In this document: positions 1 to 8,588 of the stretch, one piece after another
Position numbering within the stretch: position 1 is the stretch's first letter
Layout: every line of letters begins with the position of its first letter
Assembly: GCA_025529335.1 (NCBI GenBank)
Contig: JAMYHX010000795.1
Location: 1-12,129, forward strand
Length of the DNA stretch: 12,129 bases
Reading direction: 5' to 3'
DNA from: Rhizopus sp. PT2906
Taxonomy: Eukaryota > Mucoromycota > Mucoromycetes > Mucorales > Rhizopodaceae
Position numbers and translations under genes: made by a program
Notes under the pieces: model-generated
Told to the model about the DNA's origin: nothing
What the model saw: the letters and a program-made list of their open reading frames with translations, nothing else
Database searches by the model: none

Positions 1-1302
1 CAGGATATCCTGTCCCTGCAAATTTATTAGTGCAGTAACTTAACGTGAATACAAATCAGGTAATATAGCAGACTATACTTTTGAAACACATAACATCACA
101 ATATCACTAATAAAAATTCACTTCACTAGTATTATTTAGATCTAATGTCAATAACAGCATTCGGTGACAACTATAACGAGGTGAGCAAGGAGGCACTATG
201 GGAACATGTATTTAATACCAACCATCTCCAGAAAAGCAGACAGAGAAAACAAAACTGTAAGATTGTCTATTGTTAGCTTTTGATACTATAAATACTCATG
301 ACATATTGTAATGTTTAGCTATAAATACGAACAATGAGAAAAACAAAATCACACTGGAATGCGGTATTTCATATGACGGGCATATGGTGTCTGTTCTATT
401 CTCAGCGGAAACTATTGGTAAGTCAAATATTTGAAGCGCTCTTACTGTGTATGTGCTAATACTTTTATATTGCATAGATTTTATGCAATAATAGAAATGA
501 TCTCAGAAACTAATGATGATGAACAACTTGCACCAAAATCTGTTGATATCAGTAGTTGGAAAAGAGGCTTTCTATCTTTATAATATTCTTACTTGAACTA
601 CTATTATCATTAGTATCTTTACTTTCATGAAAGGATTTGAGCATCGTGAAAGGAAAGGATATTGATATAGTAATAGGCAACAAGCATTAGATCATATTAC
701 AAATGGTATATGCGGAAGAAGCTTACCAAAAGAGCCATACCGTCTATGCAACTCGAGCACAAGCAGAAGACAAAAAAAAAAGAGGAAGCTATATCGTAAT
801 AATGCTAGATTTCGAGATCCACCTCATAGGAGAGTCATTTTTGCATATGATGATGCAAGCCTTCCAAGCCCTATGCGTCGATTTACTCCTACACCTTCAA
901 AGGTAAAATGAATTTACAAAAATATGCAATTATACCTAATACAGGCAATAGAAATTATGCAGACATTTAACGACAAAGGAGATAGTAACATTAGTTGATG
1001 AATACAGGACGTCAAGAGTTTGCAGCCATTGCAAAAACGATTTACAGAATATTGTTGTGCCGGAAAGAGGATTTGACTGTGATCATAGGTATGCAAATAT
1101 TATCAATATTCATAGCTGTACAAGACATTGACCTCGATTTAATTCTTAGAAAAAAGATGACTAGACTGCGTTTAGAGAGAAAAATCGTGTTAAATGGTGT
1201 ATAGATGATAACAATAATATTATTACTCGATCCTATAAAACGCAAATAGGTATATCTGCTAAGCTTCGAACGCTTCAAGTTTATGCTCTAACCTAATCTT
1301 TT
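1..1302 (+). pseudogene. Decayed TnpB/Fanzor-like gene (partial at left edge)
   Basis: Hand-spliced exons are roughly <3-59, 130-256, 319-417, 495-580, 666-902, 952-1088 and 1176-1302. Introns 60-129, 257-318, 418-494, 903-951 and 1089-1175 have GT..AG ends and keep phase. Readable blocks in order: EVSKEALWEHVF; ECGISYDGHMVSVLF, like the 'TDG..vSv.F' block of fungal TnpB-like proteins; SWKRGFLSL; QQALDHITNGICG; RRVIFAYDDASLPSPMR, in the RuvC-II area; and VTLVDEYRTSRVCSHC, a zinc-ribbon CxxC like the TnpB 'TSqxCsxC'. These proteins are RNA-guided nucleases or relatives carried by transposons. Signs of decay are in-frame stops at 36-38, 581-583 and 663-665, no recognisable RuvC-I DPG block, and a C-terminal end without a clean RDxNAA motif. 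Coding character is clear; the family name rests on remembered motifs and was not searched. Confidence 0.6.
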
Positions 1303-1539
1303 TGGGGTGATTTAAGTGTAAATAATTAATGAGACAAGTTTTTTAAAATCAGATAAAGTAACCTTACACAATAGCAAAAAGAGAGAACAAGGAGATAAAA
1401 GTATACAATGGCCTCTTCAAACAGGTGATCTCTTTCAAAAAAAAAACACCCCTGAAAAGGCTGGTTTCTTAATAAACTTATTTCTGTACCCTTTATTTAA
1501 TTGTTTTGTTTTTCTTTTTTTTTCTTTTACTATTTTAAA
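1303..1539. other. Spacer between the relic and the Sec7 gene
   Basis: This AT-rich 237-bp stretch should hold the end of the relic and the promoter of the Sec7-PH gene. A pyrimidine-rich tract at about 1500-1530, mostly T with a few C, lies directly upstream of the ATG at 1540. I see no terminal inverted repeats or target-site duplication that would mark the end of a transposon. Confidence 0.4.
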
Positions 1540-4149
1540 ATGGAAGTAAATGAGTTCCGATTATGTGCTTTTAGTCAACATAATAATGGCAATAGTAGTA
1601 GTAGTAGTAAGATCATAATGCCTCATTATCATGTACTTACTCTCTTTTATAGGAGCTATACCTTTAAAACAATCACCCAATACATTTTCAAAGGTAGTTC
1701 ATTATACTTGTGTTCTTTATCTCATTTCTTTCTTTGTAGTCATTAAAGTCACTCTTTAACAAGCTCAGAAGCGTAAATAGAAATGAAAAGATAATACATA
1801 AATATAGATATTCAATCTATCTTTATAGATCCATCAAGGAGTCGATACTTGCGCATCAAATCAACATGATACACATCCTAATTATTATAAGCCGATTCTT
1901 GTTCCGTCTCAGTCTCTCTATCTAAAAAGAAACAATGGTCAGTCTCTTGTCAGAGACAAGCGCTCTTTTCGCTACTCACTTGACCTCTCCACTATGTTTG
2001 ATTCGGACTCACTCATCCGTCAATGCCAAAACAATGCAGTGATTGACGATGGTGGCACAAAGAAAGAAAGAAGAAGGAGCAGTCGCCGATCAAGTATTGT
2101 TAGCTCCATCTATAGCGTCTTTAATTCTACTGAAACTAAAATCTACAGCAGTCAAGGCATGACGGATGAGCCTATACTGGAAGTAAACGAAAACAGGATG
2201 GAGAACAACATGGACGGTACATGTGATTCCTTGATCAAAGACATACAAGACAAATTATGGAACGAGGATACATCGTTTTGTCCAAAAGAAAAGATATCCG
2301 AATGGCTAGGCACAAAGTAAGGAAAATTAAAAAAAAAATAAGAGGAGAAATCTGATATGGTCTCTATAGTGAGCCTTTTAGGGCACAGGTGCTAAAGTTG
2401 TATATGAAGAACTTCGATTTCAGAAACAAACAATTGGATGAAGCATTTCGTATATTATGCTCCAAACTATACTTCAAAGCAGAATCTCAGCAGTTGGACA
2501 GGATCATTGAAGCCTTTGCGAACCGATTTTATGACTGTAATCCTACAACCATCTTTCATTCCGTCGATATCATTCACGCTGTTTCCTATTCTCTGCTCTT
2601 ATTAAATACCGATCTGCATGTGGTTTCAGACCAAGGGAGTAAAATGACGAGATCAAGTTTTGTTAAAAACACGATGGACACTGTACAATCCCTAAGATTC
2701 TCTCATTTACACAGTCAGCGAAGGCGTGTTGGTAGTTTTAGTAGCACTGATTCATGCTCCATGAGAAGGAGAAGTGTCAGTATGTCTTCCCCTTCTTTTG
2801 GAAGTCAAAGTTTCAAAAGCATCATGGACGATCCCATTGCTCACTCATTTAGCAGTAATGGTACATTGTTTCAAAAATTGGATACACTTAAATCAAATAT
2901 ATCTTGGAAGAGCAATACAAGCAGCTATCATAGATCTACTCAAGATGGATTGACTCGAATGCAAAAGACATGGTTGTTGGATATTGAAGCTCTTTTGAAG
3001 GTAATTCATTGTTCCTAACTTGCACTCCTTTGAAGTTCTTTTAATTAATTATAACTTTATAGGACATGTACAATGCAATCAAGACACAAAGCATCAGTCA
3101 AGCAGATATTACGGAAAGTGAGCAAACAGAAAACAATCAAATTTACAGATCAAAGACATTACCAAACAATGAAGAGTGTAGAGCATTTCGAAGAAGGAGA
3201 GGACACTCTGTCATCAGTGAGAAATTTACTACCTTTAATGAAATGCCTCCTCAGAGAAGACTGACAGAACCATCACCCATCGTACATCCTATCGCTTTCC
3301 AGAACTGCAAGCAAGGCATTGTTATGCGAAAGCATGTCATGGAGACGACGGACAAGAAGGCCAAACATCGACAGTGGCAATTATGTTATCTGATGATGAC
3401 TGAAACGGAGATGGTGATGTATAAGCCCATACAAAAAAACGATATCAAAGGCAAGAAACGAAAAAGCATGAGCTTATGGACCAAAGCAGCTAGTACACCC
3501 TTCTCCTTGCAAGAAGTCATCAGTAATAATACAAACGAATGGCATCCCGACTTGAGCCAGCCTCCCATGGATGTTGTTCAACTTCACCATTGCTATGCAA
3601 CAAGTACCTTGCCACTTGGTTGGAACGGGAACCGACCTCATGTATTTCGTGTTGAGACGGCAGAAGGCGGTCTTTGGCTGTTTGAATCCACTGATGTATT
3701 TGCCAAACAGGCCTGGGTGGAATCTATCAATCTGACTGCGGCTACCATCAGTAAACCACCTATGCAGGGAGCTGTCTGTAACATTGATTATGGCTGGGGG
3801 ACCAGAGGTATGGCGAGTACTCATATTCCTGTTTGGTATCCACCTACACCATGCATGATTAAAAGTAATCGGACTTTGGAAGAGCAATATCAGGACTTGG
3901 AGACTCAGATAAAGACACTCATGCAAGAATTAAACCAACACCGTTCATTGAAACCTTGTGTTGATAAAAAGGTAAGCTCTTTTTTTTTCATAGTGTACGT
4001 ATAATAATACTCCATTTTAGTCAACTACGCCTGCAGGAAACCAAGCTCAAGCACTAATCAACTGGAATAAAAAATTACAAAACATCACACAAGAATTGTT
4101 CAAGTATAGGTGCTACAGAGATGTCCTCAGGCAAAAGATTAATGTGTAA
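1540..4149 (+). CDS. Sec7-PH Arf guanine nucleotide exchange factor, EFA6/PSD type
   Basis: Spliced exons 1540-1606, 1653-1693, 1740-1772, 1829-2316, 2370-3000, 3063-3971 and 4021-4149 give 765 residues; every junction keeps phase. Residues 1-180 are a polar, Ser/Arg-rich leader. The Sec7 domain spans about 181-315: VLKLYMKNFDF from 217, the catalytic glutamate of the 'glutamic finger' at about 248 (FKAESQQLDR), and the hallmark LLNTDLH at 287-293. A Ser-rich linker follows, then a PH domain at about 502-647 that starts KQGIVMRKH and ends in an AWVESINLTAA helix. A coiled coil at about 692-714 (LEEQYQDLETQ) and a final helix close the protein. The Sec7-PH-coiled-coil order matches EFA6/PSD proteins, which load GTP on Arf6-type GTPases at the plasma membrane. 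The ATG at 1540 is the first in-frame start after splicing; exons 1-3 are less certain than the rest. Confidence 0.85.
1594..1609 (+). repeat. Short AGT trinucleotide run
   Basis: About five AGT units encode a serine run at the end of the first Sec7-gene exon. The last unit overlaps the proposed GTAAGA donor at 1607, so changes in repeat number could alter the exon end. Confidence 0.6.
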
Positions 4150-4306
4150 ATCTCATTCATATTGCTTGCTGGTTCACGCATTCTATTTTTAATTTTAATT
4201 TCTCGATTATATGTACTTATTTTGTAAAAAGGCTCCTTTATTTCTATATTTAAAAAAAAAAGGAGACATATTACATCTAATGTTTAAAATAAAATTAATT
4301 CCATTA
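4150..4306. terminator. Convergent 3' region with poly(A) signals on both strands
   Basis: The Sec7 gene (+) and the small secreted-protein gene (-) converge here, 157 bp apart. AATAAA at 4288-4293 could serve the plus-strand gene. TTTATT at 4237-4242 is AATAAA on the minus strand, about 65 nt past the minus-strand stop. The two 3' UTRs would overlap if both signals are used. Confidence 0.45.
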
Positions 4307-4774
4307 TTATATTCTGCAATAAGAAATATATATGCAAAAAGACAAGAGGAGCCAAGATAGAGTCTGCTTGGGTGCACTAGAGACGTGCAAGTGACCGTAC
4401 TTGCCAATTGTATCATCTGGGAGAGGAGCTGATTGGGATGGACGCATACTAGACACCGCAGATGTGTTTAAACCTTTCGTGTGAGTTGGATAATGTGTAA
4501 AGATAAAGGATGTTGGCGAAGGTGATAGGTAAGAAAGGGTAAATGTCACTGACCCATTCACCGTGGTTGTCATGTTGCGAATATCGCTAGGCTCTCCGCT
4601 GATGTTGTATACAAGTGGCGTGGGCGTCACTCCATCAACATTGGAAATATTGAATGACGTGAAAACGTTATGAATGGGTACAGTTGTTGTCGGTACATGA
4701 GCTGAGAGTGTTTCTTGTGCTGAAATGCACCAGCAAAAAAATAATAAAGAGATAGACAAGCCAAGAGGTTTCAT
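4307..4774 (-). CDS. Small secreted, probably GPI-anchored glycoprotein (unknown function)
   Basis: A single-exon ORF of 155 residues. Residues 1-19 form a signal peptide (basic start, hydrophobic LSISLLFFCWC core, likely cleavage after ISA). The mature part is rich in Ser, Thr and Pro and has five N-glycosylation sequons, at Asn 42, 57, 67, 73 and 103. It ends with small residues (SSA, about 132-134) and then a hydrophobic tail from 139 (LSWLLLSFCIYIS), the layout of a GPI-anchor signal. No Cys-rich pattern or enzymatic domain is visible. It resembles a cell-wall or cell-surface protein by composition only; I recognise no family. The tail could instead be a transmembrane segment. Composition makes a real gene likely, but no homology supports it. 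Confidence 0.6.
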   Translation of the reverse strand: MKPLGLSISLLFFCWCISAQETLSAHVPTTTVPIHNVFTSFNISNVDGVTPTPLVYNISGEPSDIRNMTTTVNGSVTFTLSYLSPSPTSFIFTHYPTHTKGLNTSAVSSMRPSQSAPLPDDTIGKYGHLHVSSAPKQTLSWLLLSFCIYISYCRI

Positions 4775-5084
4775 TAAATGGATAATAATTTTTAAAAACT
4801 AACCATGATTGAGAAAAAAGAAAATAAAAAGACACTTGTTCTATTACTCAACCCCAAATAATAAAATTTAAGGAGCAAAGTGAAAACATCCCTCGAAAAA
4901 AGGAGAGAGAGAGAGAAAACAAGAAGCTAGTTTTATCCTGAAACACTGTTTAGAAAACAAGGTAAAGTTTACTGCATTAAATTCGAGTTTTGGGAAAAGT
5001 AGAGATAAACAAAGAGGTATCGTATTTTAAACTTTTTTTGCATGCTCCTCTGATCATTAAAGAGGGTAAACAGACATAGTGCTA
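4775..5084. other. Spacer: promoter of the secreted-protein gene and 3' end of the SDR gene
   Basis: This 310-bp AT-rich spacer lies between two minus-strand genes. It contains a short GA dinucleotide run at about 4901-4916 and several A or T homopolymers. No ORF or RNA gene is evident. Confidence 0.4.
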
Positions 5085-6032
5085 TTATTTGTACTTTTGT
5101 GCAGCGGCCCAGTCAACAAGGGGACTTGCCAGAAGTTTTATCCAAAGAGCCGAGTAACCAAACCAAGAAGGTATATATATTTCTCGTTCACGTAGATCAG
5201 ACGCTTGAATGATACGATGAGCTACAGAACCAGCAGATAGTTTGTTCTTTTTTGATCCAGATATGGTTCCTTGTCCAAGTGACTTGTCAACAGCAGACTG
5301 TCTTAGGTCGGTATCAACCGTACCTGGGCAAATCAGTCCGATATGCACTCCCAATGGACGTAATTCGACTCTGATGGAGTCAAAGAAACCGTGTAAAGCA
5401 TGTTTAGATCCCGCATAAAGAGATCGTGTAGGAGCACCGACTTTTCCCGCCATAGATGAAACGACCAAGTAGTTGGGTGCAGCAGATGATTCAATCAGCA
5501 TTGGCAAGAATAGCCTTGCAGCCCACACTGCTGCATAATAATTGATTTTAGTAATCGTGTCAAGCGCTTGACCAAGAGCATTCTTTTCAGCTGGCCTTTC
5601 TGTCACTGTCTTTGATTTAACATCTACTTGGATACCACAGGATTCAAGGAAAGGTCGAACAGATATCATGCCTGCACAATATATGACTGTATCAACTCCT
5701 TGTAGCTTTTCTCTTGTAAAACCTGCTAGCTTTTCCAAATCATTTTCTACTGTCACGTCACCTGCCATATAATACACTGCAGAGGCGCCCTTTTTTTCAC
5801 ATTCTTTTTGAAGATCTTCAAGTAAATTGACTCGACGAGCAAATAGAATGAGCTTGGCACCACGAGATGCATATTGTAAAGCGCATTCTTTCCCGATTCC
5901 AGACGAGCAACCTAAAATCACGACTCGTTCACCTGCTGGCTTGACCAGTCTTTTACGGTTATTTAGTCTTTTTCTTAGTAACAAGTAATGACTAAAGACA
6001 ATGGTTGCAATTGCCAATAATATTTTTTGCAT
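5085..6032 (-). CDS. Short-chain dehydrogenase/reductase, DHRS7B/11-beta-HSD-like, ER membrane anchored
   Basis: An intronless ORF of 315 residues. Residues 2-19 are a hydrophobic N-terminal anchor followed by a basic stretch (LRKRLNNRKR), suggesting ER membrane attachment. The Rossmann cofactor motif is GCSSGIG (41-47), with ARR at 65-67 favouring NADP(H). GDV (91-93) and CAG (119-121, for the usual NAG) follow. The catalytic residues are Asn163, Ser193, Tyr206 and Lys210 (YAGSK), with CPGTVDT at 235-241. KHALHGFFDSIRVEL after the active site resembles DHRS7B-type enzymes. An extra, partly charged segment at about 131-156 separates the CAG strand from the Asn helix. The substrate cannot be told; lipid or sterol carbonyls are typical of relatives. 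3-ketosphinganine reductase is a less likely alternative. Confidence 0.85.
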   Translation of the reverse strand: MQKILLAIATIVFSHYLLLRKRLNNRKRLVKPAGERVVILGCSSGIGKECALQYASRGAKLILFARRVNLLEDLQKECEKKGASAVYYMAGDVTVENDLEKLAGFTREKLQGVDTVIYCAGMISVRPFLESCGIQVDVKSKTVTERPAEKNALGQALDTITKINYYAAVWAARLFLPMLIESSAAPNYLVVSSMAGKVGAPTRSLYAGSKHALHGFFDSIRVELRPLGVHIGLICPGTVDTDLRQSAVDKSLGQGTISGSKKNKLSAGSVAHRIIQASDLREREIYIPSWFGYSALWIKLLASPLVDWAAAQKYK

Positions 6033-6184
6033 TATGAAAGAAATAACTTTTTTTAAAAAAAAAATAGTATGCTTGATATAGCTTTCTTTTCACTTGTGTA
6101 ACAATTTTCAAACTAGGAAAATGTGCATAGATTTCAACTCTTATATATGCAAATGCATATAATACATTCAATAGTCAATCTGGC

Positions 6185-6202
6185 ATATATATATATATAT
6201 AT
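6185..6202. repeat. AT dinucleotide microsatellite
   Basis: About nine AT units in the upstream region of the SDR gene; likely length-polymorphic. Confidence 0.8.
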
Positions 6203-6269
6203 AATATACCGTTAATTTAGCAGAAAGGAAGGGAAAAGAGAGCTTTGAATAAGGTAAAACGGATGATGA

Positions 6270-6287
6270 ATAATGTATATACATTAT
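6270..6287. repeat. 18-bp perfect palindrome
   Basis: ATAATGTATATACATTAT equals its own reverse complement. It sits about 240 bp upstream of the SDR start and just past the Fpg stop codon. It may be a dyad protein-binding site or chance in AT-rich DNA. Confidence 0.6.
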
Positions 6288-6393
6288 CATATGCTTTAAA
6301 GAAAAACGATGTGTAATTGAAAAAGAATATATCTAAGATGATATATTGGATGCATGATTATTTAGTCTAAATAGAATAAGATCAACCAAGCTA

Positions 6394-7663
6394 TTATAGA
6401 TCTTCATTCTTCACTTTATTATTTCTAAAGTTGTATCTTGAATGAGTACGCGCTTTGACCGTGATGTATTCTGTTTTAATCTCGTCTTGTTCTTCATCTT
6501 CTTTAACTGTTGTACGTCTTTTTTTCTTGGTTATCTTTGTAGTTGTGGTAGTAACCGTAGCCTTAGTTACTTTTGTCTTTCGTAGTATTTGTTTTGTTGG
6601 AACAAACGCAGATGTTCTACCGCCAACCTAAACAAAAAAAAAAAGGTTACTATTCAATACATTAAACCTTTATGGGATAGTACAGTTTCAAATTTCAAGA
6701 CTTGCCCATTAGGTAATACACCTTTTCCAGTCCCTTTCCCTTTATTCCAACGATACTTCATCAACCAATTGCCTGGAAACTTTGAATCATCCCCCTCAGC
6801 AGCCACTGCAGTCTCACACACGTATTTCATCTTGTCATAGAGCAGCTGCAGTTCATCTGTGGTTAGTGTGTTCGAATACTGAGCAGGATGTATCTCTGCC
6901 TGATATAGTATTTCATCTGCCACCCAGTTACCAACGCCAGCAGAAAACGACTGGTCCAACAAGAGAGCCTTGATGGGCACAGATCTCTTGAGAACCAGCT
7001 TTGAAAAGTCATCAAAGGGTGGTAAGTTAAGTACAGGGTCAAACCCTAACTTACTAATCGGTTCGGCATTTAATGGATCTCCTTCCACCAATCTTAATCT
7101 TCCAAGCCTTCTTGGATCCTTGAATCCAAAATTGATCACCTTTTTTGTAATAGGGTGCTCAAAGGTGATCAAAAGCTTCCAAAATCGAGGCGGCCATTCT
7201 TTTTCTTCATGTTCAAACTACTTGTGTTAAAAAGAGATCAATAGACACACTGTCGAAAATACACTTACACGAATGCCTCCTGTCATGCCAAGATGCGCAA
7301 CAATGTGAGGCCCCTTATCAAATACTGAGAGGATGTCAGAACTGAACTTTATTAATGGATGAACTTACATAGCACAAAATATTTCCCCCATCGTTTAGTA
7401 TCAGTTAGTGTCTTATTCATGATAGTCTTTGAAAAATCATCAGAGGATATTTCATGGTATACTAGTGTATCATCAACCTATGTTGCATTAAGTGATAATC
7501 GTGTCTTGGTAAAGTTATAGCTTACAGTTTCTACATTGATAACTTTATATTCTATCAATTGTCTATGAATCCTAAGTCTTGCGCTTTCTACCTAAGTAAC
7601 TATATTCTTTAGTCCATATCAAAAAGGGGTCAATAATAAACATACTTCTGCGATTTCAGGCAT
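6394..7663 (-). CDS. Formamidopyrimidine-DNA glycosylase (Fpg/MutM), zincless type
   Basis: Minus-strand exons 7646-7663, 7526-7591, 7369-7477, 7269-7324, 6684-7217 and 6394-6627 splice in phase to 338 residues. The protein opens MPEIAEVE: Pro2 is the Schiff-base nucleophile and Glu3 the catalytic acid. Lys60 (WGKYF) matches the conserved beta-hairpin lysine, and HLGMTGG (75-81) carries the strand-inserting Met. DPRRLGRL supplies conserved Arg. The helix-two-turn-helix lies at about 168-194 (LLLDQ, then GNWVADEILY). The end of the domain reads VGGRTSAFVP (262-271), with no zinc-binding cysteines, as in plant and fungal 'zincless finger' Fpg. The enzyme excises oxidised purines such as 8-oxoguanine or its further products and nicks the abasic site. 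Residues after about 280 form a Lys/Thr-rich tail with KKKRR, a likely nuclear signal. Confidence 0.93.
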
Positions 7664-8588
7664 GGTTTTATCAATTTATGAAGAAAAAAGAGCTGCGTAA
7701 ATTGACATGACACTTTTATTCGGGCAAATGTAAATTAAAATTCAGATGATCTTCTTACAGTCGCCAAAGAGAAGTACGGTTAAATAATCTATATTTACAA
7801 TTAAAGCTTCAAATAGTAATATATCTTCTCCTCCCGAGGTAATTGACGCAATGATGTGAGGAGTTGGGTTGGTGAATAAGTCATTAACTCGTGTTTCATT
7901 GTTGCAACACACTTCTCCATGCGTCTTTGGCGGTAAAAAATGCGAGCGGAATTGGGGTTAATGCTGTGAACGGAACATGACGATTCGGGACCAATGTCAA
8001 CAGCCGTAGATGGGTCCCTCTGCATCCGACACGACAGAGTTATCAAAATGTTTATGTGCTTTCTGCCAATTTGAGTTTTTTCTTTGTTGCTTTGCTATCG
8101 GATTCTTCAAAAATATCAATCGATAAGGAGCCATAAAAAGGATGGCAATACCAACGGCTTGAGGTGTGTTTCCTCGTGAATATCGGTGGCCTTGCTACAG
8201 TAGTGCGCTTCTGCTACGATTGCAAATACTGTTTATTTATCAATAACGATAACACCTGAGTGCAACATCGCAGCAGCATGTAAGAGCGATGGTGAAAGGG
8301 GAAACACTACATACACCAGAAGTTAGACTAACTCTATGGGGGTCACCTCTGCCCATTACATATGATGCTATCCAACAAAGCTTTTCATCATTTTGATTTG
8401 TTTCTTTTTCAAGAAAAAAGAAATGTTGTTATTTATCTATTCTAATTTTATGTTGTCAGTTGATGAAAAAAGACCACTTATGATACTTTCTGAAAGACTG
8501 CAATTTCAAGTGGCGGAGAAAAGTTGGCACCTTGATCTGACTGCAACTAAATGTTTTTTTTTTTTTTTTTTTTTTTTTTAGTATTGAC
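7664..8588. other. Divergent intergenic region with an unresolved ORF-rich block
   Basis: This 925-bp region separates the divergent Fpg (-) and methyltransferase (+) starts and should contain both promoters. The part at about 7750-8330 looks less AT-rich than its surroundings. It carries a minus-strand open frame from about 8096 down to 7801, with a first ATG near 8025 and a readable end (LTSLRQLPREEK). A second minus-strand frame is open in two long pieces, interrupted by stops. TTTATT at 7715-7720 would be a minus-strand AATAAA. I cannot splice these into one protein or name a family. It may be a small gene, a broken gene or non-coding. Confidence 0.3.
8554..8579 (+). repeat. 26-nt poly(T) tract just upstream of a start codon
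   Basis: An uninterrupted run of 26 T ends 9 nt before the ATG at 8589 and is followed by AG. It could be a promoter or 5' leader tract, or the polypyrimidine tract and acceptor of an intron in the 5' UTR. Confidence 0.85.

Larger units (their letters stand above)
6033..6393. other. AT-rich spacer: SDR promoter and Fpg 3' end
   Basis: This 361-bp region lies between two minus-strand genes. It holds an AT microsatellite, an 8-bp inverted repeat with a 2-nt loop at 6144-6161 (TATATGCA/TGCATATA) and an 18-bp perfect palindrome at 6270-6287. There is no credible ORF. Confidence 0.5.

Noticed and set aside
130..256. Reading the block ITAFGDNYNEVSKEALW as a displaced RuvC-I motif, implying a rearranged element
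   Set aside because: The intron at 257-318 joins it in phase to the TDG-like block, where LWEHVF fits the stretch that normally precedes it. The order is therefore ordinary.
703..906. 67-codon plus-strand ORF and the overlapping frames at 995-1204 and 1042-1278
   Set aside because: The real coding frame here is a different one, running through RRVIFAYDDAS and EYRTSRVC after splicing.
1261..1277. TTCGAA-containing sequence as a possible tRNA T-arm
   Set aside because: No matching acceptor stem, anticodon arm or D-arm is present around it.
3474..3926. 150-codon minus-strand ORF
   Set aside because: It is antisense to the PH-domain exon, which has clear homology; shadow frame.
6589..7230. Plus-strand ORFs opposite the Fpg gene
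   Set aside because: They overlap exons of a clearly recognised glycosylase on the other strand and show no family features.
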